Shown piece after piece: positions 57,942 through 64,000 of a DNA stretch of 64,000 nt. Position numbers and translations under genes: made by a program. Under the pieces are notes generated by a model. It did no database searches and was not told the DNA's origin. It saw only the letters and a program-made list of their open reading frames with translations. Source of the DNA: Dipteronia dyeriana (lineage: Eukaryota; Streptophyta; Magnoliopsida; Sapindales; Sapindaceae). The stretch covers positions 33,860,405 to 33,924,404 of the forward strand of contig CM065301.1 of assembly GCA_032871835.1 (NCBI GenBank), in the 5' to 3' direction. How positions within the stretch are numbered: the stretch's first letter is position 1; the number at the start of each line of letters is the position of its first letter.

Positions 57942-58892
57942 ATGGGTAGTCTAATAGGGCATGTATTGCCAGGCATAGCCTTTATTGCGCTTGGTTTATG
58001 GCATCTTTTCAATCAAATCAAGCTTCATTCTCTTCACCCCAATTTATACTCTCCATTTTCATGGTTTCCCACCTCGAAAATAAGGTACTTGGAGCTGTCC
58101 TTGATCATGGTAGGAAGCTCTATCTCCATCGCCATGGAACTTTTCATTGGCCCGAAAAGACACCAACCATTAGACCTAGATGGAACCATCCCCTCAAACC
58201 ACCTCCACAACTTCGAGCATGCCACAATTTCACTAACCTTCTTCACTTATGCAGCTTTTGCTATACTTCTCGATCAAATCATCAGCAGCTCTAAAATTCA
58301 ACATGGCCTAACTCTATTCATTGGATCCATTGCCTTTGCACATGAAATTCTTCTCTTCCACCTTCACTCAGCTGATCACATGGGTGTTGAAGGCCAATAC
58401 CACTTGCTTTTACAACTTGTCATTCTTGTTTCCTTGACCACAACACTTATATCAATCGGTCACCCTAAAAGTTTCTTGGTTAGCTTTGTTAGGTCAGCTA
58501 GTATATTGTTCCAAGGTGTTTGGTTCATTGTCATCGGCTACATGCTTTGGACCCCGGAATTCATACCAAAAGGTTGCTTCATCAACTTTGAAGAGGGTCA
58601 CCAAGTGGTTAGGTGCCATGGAGAAGCAGCTCTACATAGAGCTAAATCATTGGTGAACCTTCAATTCTGCTGGTTCTCGGTTGGAATCACCATTGTTTTG
58701 GTATCGTTTTATTTGGTTTTGGATCGTTTTTTCGATAAAAAAGTTGAGTATTCAACATTGATCACTAGGGAGGAAGAAGATGAATATTCGGTTGATGTTG
58801 AGTCACAAACAAAAAATAAACATGGCAATTCCAGAAATTATATTGGTATGGCAGCAGGAAGAGGCTTTGCATCAGTCGACATAGAAAAATAG
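57942..58892 (+). CDS. DUF716 / TMEM45-like multi-pass membrane protein
   Basis: A single exon of 316 codons starts MGSLIGHVLPGIAFIALGLW. About seven hydrophobic segments are visible, at residues 5-22, 48-68, 92-112, 120-140, 150-170, 180-205 and 240-262. Family hallmarks are the N-terminal GHVLPG...GLWH, a His-rich middle (FAHEILLFHLHSADHMGVEGQYH) and a late L-Q-F-x-W segment followed by the last membrane span. The tail is polar and acidic (REEEDEYSVDVESQ). Plant DUF716 proteins (PF04819, related to animal TMEM45) are usually 270-320 residues and often intronless. Some have been linked to defence or viral response, but the biochemical role is unknown. This is the only intact non-transposon gene in the window. 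It has no frameshift and its codon use is balanced. Confidence 0.93.
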   Translation: MGSLIGHVLPGIAFIALGLWHLFNQIKLHSLHPNLYSPFSWFPTSKIRYLELSLIMVGSSISIAMELFIGPKRHQPLDLDGTIPSNHLHNFEHATISLTFFTYAAFAILLDQIISSSKIQHGLTLFIGSIAFAHEILLFHLHSADHMGVEGQYHLLLQLVILVSLTTTLISIGHPKSFLVSFVRSASILFQGVWFIVIGYMLWTPEFIPKGCFINFEEGHQVVRCHGEAALHRAKSLVNLQFCWFSVGITIVLVSFYLVLDRFFDKKVEYSTLITREEEDEYSVDVESQTKNKHGNSRNYIGMAAGRGFASVDIEK

Positions 58893-59030
58893 CTGGAAGA
58901 TGCAAATTATATCTGTAGTATGCATGATTACATGAGTACAGATTAAATATTCCATGATTTGTTGTGTATTTTTCTTCCATTATAACTTTAATATTCTATT
59001 ATAAATAATAAAATGTTGAAGGATAAATTT
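58893..59030 (+). terminator. 3' untranslated region and polyadenylation signal of the DUF716-like gene
   Basis: A T/G-rich stretch (TTTGTTGTGTATTTTTC) is followed by AATAAA at 59007-59012, 115 bp after the stop codon. This spacing is reasonable for a plant poly(A) signal. Confidence 0.6.
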
Positions 59031-59952
59031 TGATACGTTTGGATCGGTCCAAGGCCAACCCTGACTTTCTAAACACTCAGGACGAAAATCTAAAATGGGG
59101 ACCTATTTGTTTGTACTCATAATTTTTTTTAAGAATTATAAAACTCTCTTGATATTGGACTAACTTTGTATTAAACTCTAGACCTCATCTTACAATATAT
59201 AGTCACATACTTACAAAAAAAAAAAAAAACCCAAATGTGCACCCTTTTGTGTTTGCATACCCCGTTACAAAATTAAAAAAATCTTGCAAGTAAACCCCAC
59301 TTATTACAAAATATGCCATTTCATTTGACAGTTAATTCTATAGAATAGCCACTTTTGTTTTACACTTTTACATATAGCCACAAGTTTTCCAAATGGTTTT
59401 ATTGAGAACTAACTAATTTGAGAGTTTCAAGTTAACAACCGATCTCTTTTTGAAAAATTGAAAATTGTGAGATATGTCATCTTTTTTATTTTGTATTGTA
59501 ATATTGTCACATGTTTAATAACTTAAGTTTAAAATGCACCTATTATGATGAACTATCCAAATTACCCCTAAACTTTTTTCTTTAAAAGGCATCGTTTTAA
59601 CTCTTCTTTGTCTCTCCAAAAAGGTTGTCTGAAAATCGATCTACAACTCCTCTCTCTCTCCAAAAAACTTGTCTCTCTCTAGATTCTGCAGAACAAGGTA
59701 ACAAATATTTTTTATGATCACTTATAGTTTTTTCATGCATTTCAGATATTTTGCATCATTTGTGTGGTTGAACAATGTATAAATTCCTTATGATATCTTG
59801 TTCTAGTCTTTGTATGAACATGTATGAACATTTAATCTCTAGGTTACGAGTTTTTTTAACAGATCCGAGCTTTTTTTACGTGTGACTGAGATTATTTTAA
59901 GAAGAATCGAGGTTATTTTTTATTGGACCAATATTTTTTATATTTGGAAAAA
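59031..59952. other. Intergenic DNA and possible MULE leader
   Basis: No gene was seen. The CT-rich stretch at 59640-59695 ending GCAGAACAAG|GTAACAAA could be a leader exon and 5' splice site of the transposase gene downstream. The terminal inverted repeat of that element was not identified. Confidence 0.35.
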
Positions 59953-60196
59953 AGATCGATTATTTGAAAAATATGCTCGATCATCCACATAAAAAGTTCT
60001 CGATCCCTTACAAAAAGTTCTCGATCCCCTACAAAAAGTTCTCGATCCCTTACAAAAAAACTCGATCCTTTACAGAAAGTTCTTGATCCTTTTAAAAAAA
60101 GCCCAGTAAAAACAAAACTCGATTGTTGTTAAAATAAGCTTGGTCACTCATTAAAAAAAGGATCGATCCCTTACAAAAAATGCTCGATCCCTTATT
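59953..60196. repeat. Minisatellite around CTCGATCCCTTACAAAAA
   Basis: About nine imperfect copies of a ~20-bp unit (AAAAAGTTCTCGATCCCTTAC), tight at 59990-60080 and looser to 60196. It lies just upstream of the MULE gene. Confidence 0.8.
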
Positions 60197-60286
60197 GTTA
60201 AGAATTTTTTTAATTCTTATTAATTGCAAATGTAATATTTTTTTATTTTGTTAATAATGGTTTTTGATGATGATTTTCACAAGACA

Positions 60287-61729
60287 ATGAATCGGGTGAG
60301 AATAGTATTAGTTTACAACGGACAATAGAAGCAATTATCCGATAGAAGTCAGAGGTTTTTAGGTTCCGATAACGAAGGATTGTATGTGTCAAAGAATATG
60401 ACTTACGAAGAACTGGTGTAGATCGTGCAAGCGTTGTGAAGTACGATGTGAACAAATACATTGTTGATCTACAGTCTCTATCAATCGTTCATAGGACAGC
60501 ATGTCACACATTTATAAGAAACGATGATGATGTTTAGTTTATGCTAGGGGAAGATAGGGTGATCCCTTAAGTATGTGTTAGTCTAATTGAAAGGCCGGCA
60601 GGAGATGTGATAGCTAAAGATATCCATCTTCATGAAAACATCCAATGATTTCGATCGTTTAGTAGAATCAACCAATTGTTAATAGAAAGAATTGGGATCG
60701 AAGGGAAGCAAAACATGTGTGGTGTCCCACCGAAAATAGCTGACCATGCTGATGTAGCTAGACCTCAATTCGTCAATGTCTTTGGTTGTCAAACTGAGAT
60801 GAATGTTAGGTAGTACAACCAGCAATACAATGAGATGTACATTGACATGAACAATGAGAGGAACAATGAACCGAATGTTGGGCCAATTCATGAGGTGGCT
60901 AATGAGGCAAATTTACATCCGGTATATAATGTAGTGAACAATGAGGAAGATGAAGAACCAGTCCAAAAGGAAAGATGTGAAAGACTTGTACACAGATATA
61001 GTTCCAGTGCAGTAGATATAGATGGGACCTCTAAGGTCCAGCCTAATATAACTTTAGTTGATTCTGATAATACCACAATGTTAGTTATTTCAGGAGCAGA
61101 ATCATACTTGTTTGGTATAGGTGGAAGCAGAAACTTGGTAGAAGATGAACCTACAAACATGATATATAGAGAACAATTTTTTCCTACTAAAAAGAATTTG
61201 AAGAGACCGGTTGGGCATTTTGCTATGTGGTAAAACTTCAAGTGGAAGGTGAGGATGGACAACTGTACGTGGAAGTTAAGAGCGGTGAGGATAAATGAAG
61301 GGACATATTTCCAAGTAAGAATTTTTTTCAACGAATACACTTGTTCGTTGGATGAGATTCACCACCGTTACTGACAAGCTAGTGCAGTCATAATTGGAGT
61401 AGTGGTTGAACCTAGACTTCAATAATAAGATGGTCAACTAATGCATCCAAAAGACATAATCGTCGACATGAAAACATGTATGACATCCAAATTATGTACA
61501 GTAAGGCACATCAAGCCCTCAATTATATGTTGTCACTGACGTATGAAATAAAAAAGGAAACCTTCCAACTACTGCCATTATTCGATTACGTGTTGGAACA
61601 AAAAAATCCCGACACAATCACTAACTTACAGTGCGACGAAGATGATAAATTCCTCTACTTTTTCATGTCGTTGGGTGCCTCATTTAGAGGATTTTTGAGG
61701 TGTATGTGTCCAGTTATTGTCGTTGATGG
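60287..61729 (+). pseudogene. Mutator-like (MULE) transposase, N-terminal half, decayed and truncated
   Basis: The start MNRVRIVLVYNGQ at 60287 opens a ubiquitin/PB1-like N-terminal region, broken by stops and frameshifts (GLYVSKNMTYEELV). A variable Asn/Glu-rich linker (60835-61140) follows. Next comes the MuDR DNA-binding type domain, with FFPTKKNLKRPVGHFAMW (61170-61230) and DNCTWKLRAVRINEGTYFQV in a shifted frame. The region leading into the MULE catalytic domain is at 61476-61729 (MYSKAHQALNY, FQLLPLFDYVLEQ, RCMCPVIVVDG). The sequence stops right at VVDG, whose Asp is the first of the DDE catalytic triad, because a copia LTR begins at 61730. The frame continues a few codons into the LTR by chance. 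Confidence 0.85.
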
Positions 61730-63830
61730 TGTTGGGGTTTTTACCCTAAAGATGTAATTTGTAAATGGATTTACGAAATAAATAAAAGGAAACTTTCAAT
61801 TCATTCTTGATGTGTTATTTATTTTATAACTTGTGCATATATTTAACATCCAAGATTGCCGGATGTAATATCAAACTGTGTAAATGAGTGTCATATACAG
61901 ATGGATACAGTAAGAGACGTGTAATATAAAGATTCCATAGATAGCAAATAAAGCTGGGTACTTTATTTATGGTTAATCTATAGCTGCGGTCCATTCTGTA
62001 ATGTATGGTGATTCTATCCCGAATCATTCATATGAGATATGGGAATGGAGGCACCTTGTATGATGTGATCATATAGGACTGGACCATGATCTATATGAAT
62101 CTCTCACCAAGATCTGTTTACCGATGAGATTTATATATATCAACTAATGATGGCTATATATGGGTGATCTTAATCCTGAGTGTCTTAAAGACTTATTCAG
62201 GTTAGATCGTGGTCTTTGATATAACATGGGTGAGGTTGAATGTTGTTTGCGATCAATATGCTCTTTATGTTGGGATTGCGGTTTGGCTTGTGGATGGAAA
62301 TGTTTGTACACAATAGTGGAATCCACTCCTTCTTGTGAGAAGTAGTTGGTAGTTCCCTTATGGTTGATTCGAGGCTTGGACAATATGATCGCTCTCATAA
62401 TTCCGTTAGGAAATAAGATTTATTGTCCATTAGAGAATCAATGGTACTTAAAGGATATATATGTAATTAGAGGGGTATAACGAATATTATGACGCATCTA
62501 TAATTATGAACTATTGTGGAGGATCACACCATATGAAATAGCTATATCGATGGACACCGAGTTATATCGGTCTGTGTAAAAGCGTCTACAGTTCAGAGAG
62601 TGCAGTTTCGGGTTTTTAGTGGAATAACACCGGAGTTAATAATCAAGGAATAATAATTAAAGAGTTTAATTAATGATTCCAAGGATTATTGGAGCTCAAA
62701 ATACTGTGGGTCCATTAGGTACCCTTGCTAGCCCGATCGATTTAGGTAACAAGGGTCACGGTAAATTAATTGGTCACGTATATATTCGGGAATTAATTGA
62801 ATAATGAGATTATTTAATTGAAGAATGTTAATAGTAAAATTAATTAAATAATTAGATTATTTAACTATACTGATAATTATGAATTATTAATTAACTATTA
62901 ATTGGAGGGTGTTAGTTGATATATGGATTTAGGTGAAGATAAAATAATAGGATTATTTTATTTTACTAAATCATTTATATAAGTATTTGAATTTAAGTTT
63001 AAATTTAAAATACTTAAAGTGATATATTAGATATATTTGAAAAGGATAATTAAAAGATATATATCAATTATAATACAAGAGATTGCATTGGATGTAAAAT
63101 GGTGTGTGCACATATATAAATGTTTGTATCCTATACAAACAAGGATATATATATATATATATATATATATAAAGAACGTTGACTTCTTATAAAACGCACA
63201 GCAAAAGGAGATATAGACATAGATTGAAAAAAAGAAAAAAGTATACATATAAATTTGTGTGTAGGCGTAATATATATACATATTTGTGAAAAACAAAGCA
63301 TGCGTTAAAGATATATATATATATAAAACACAAGTGGTTGCGTGGAGGCTTGCTCTGTTATCAACATAGAAGTGCGTGAGAAATAAAAAAATATATATCA
63401 GATATATATTATGATTTTAAGAACCAAACCACATCGGTTGATATAATTTTTATATGAGATGTAATTTATGTGTGCGTGAAATCAATGCACCAAATTGAGA
63501 AGAAAGAGTTTCTTCAAGTATTTCTATACATCCTCCATTCAAGTTCTTGAGACCGTGACGCACCCACACACAGTTACCAGTTCCGGGAGATAGCGAGGAA
63601 AATCGAGTGATTTAGCAGGAGCATATCGTAAAGTGAGGGAGCCTCCAAACGTTGGTATGATTTATTCTTCTAATTATACCGATTACAATTTGTTGTGTTT
63701 ACATATTGTATGTATTAGTTTCGAAAAATAATTACAATCACAAGTTCACTGGTCCCAGATACAGATTATGATCTGTATAAAAAATTTAAAACCTAGTTTC
63801 GCTGCGTGACCGGTGAACGGGGTTCCAACA
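61730..63830 (+). mobile_element. 5' LTR of a copia element running off the window (2101 bp)
   Basis: It starts TGTTGGGGTTTTTACCC and ends GGTTCCAACA, with a perfect TGTTGG/CCAACA terminal repeat. It is immediately followed by a primer site. The 5 bp before it are GATGG (61725-61729), and the matching copy would lie beyond the window. It includes (AT)n at about 63139-63171 and many short hairpins. It is not similar to the LTRs of families A, B or C. Confidence 0.88.
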
Positions 63831-64000
63831 ATTGGTATCATAGTCAATTTATTTTTCGGAACAGGAAATTGTTTTCGATGCTCCTGCATGTATGAATGTG
63901 AAGGCACCATCTTTATGATTGTATGAATGTTTGTAATTAAATTGTTTAATTTAAACATGGTTGATCGTAAATTTTTATGGTACTGTGGATTTAGGGTTTA
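63831..64000 (+). mobile_element. Copia primer binding site and start of internal region
   Basis: ATTGGTATCATAGTC begins right after the LTR, with TGGTATCATAGTC at 63833-63845, a variant of the initiator-tRNA-Met site used by copia elements. The remaining 150 bp are leader. Gag would lie outside the window. Confidence 0.82.

Noticed and set aside
62144..63296. ORFs inside the right-hand copia LTR
   Set aside because: They are short, low in complexity and on the strand opposite to transcription, with no second copy available to test conservation.

Overview
This is plant nuclear DNA, very probably from a eudicot. It is AT-rich and gene-poor and consists mostly of nested LTR retrotransposons. 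I can support one intact host-type gene, a single-exon DUF716/TMEM45-like membrane protein at 57942-58892. The species cannot be named from sequence alone.

Left part (1-9381): remains of a Sirevirus-type Ty1-copia element on the + strand. They comprise a gag/protease fragment (1-793), a 3' internal region with several polypurine tracts, and a 3' LTR (5556-7663). An inverted fragment of the same LTR family (794-2632) lies where the rest of pol should be. A solo LTR of a second copia family ('family B', 2896-5379, target duplication CTTGT) sits in the 3' internal region. Next come an LTR-like remnant, a SINE-like stretch, a long AT palindrome and a possible MITE.

Central part (9382-50020): one non-coding LTR element ('family C') that has become LTR-internal-LTR-internal-LTR-internal-LTR. 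The whole array appears to be bounded by a single 5-bp duplication, GGATA. Later insertions interrupt it. A complete Sirevirus-like copia ('element A', 9814-20538, TSD TTATC) sits in LTR 1. A complete family B copia on the minus strand (22692-44020, TSD GTTTC) sits in LTR 2. A complete Tat-type Ty3/gypsy element (31592-43411, TSD ATCCA, minus strand) sits inside the 5' LTR of that family B copia. A truncated family B LTR (45069-47101) lies in internal region 2. Element A has lost all of pol but keeps a long gag and an extra 3' reading frame resembling the 'putative plant transposon protein' domain. The gypsy element carries an antisense, apparently intron-containing extra gene and a repeat-rich region beside it.

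Right part (50021-64000): AT-rich intergenic DNA with short foldback/MITE-like elements, a possible Helitron end, a family C-like LTR on the minus strand, a 350-bp tandem repeat (54190-55020) and a candidate solo LTR (55082-55962). The DUF716 gene follows, then a decayed Mutator-like (MULE) transposase gene (60287-61729). That gene is cut at its first catalytic motif by the 5' LTR of another copia element (61730-63830), whose primer binding site is at 63833 and which runs off the window.

The transposon genes are nearly all broken by stops, frameshifts or deletions. Identities between LTR pairs were only judged by eye (roughly 90-92% in the stretches compared), so the insertions are not very recent. 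Names of families (Sirevirus, Tat, MULE, DUF716, PF20167-like, PF04195-like) rest on motifs recognised by eye, not on searches.
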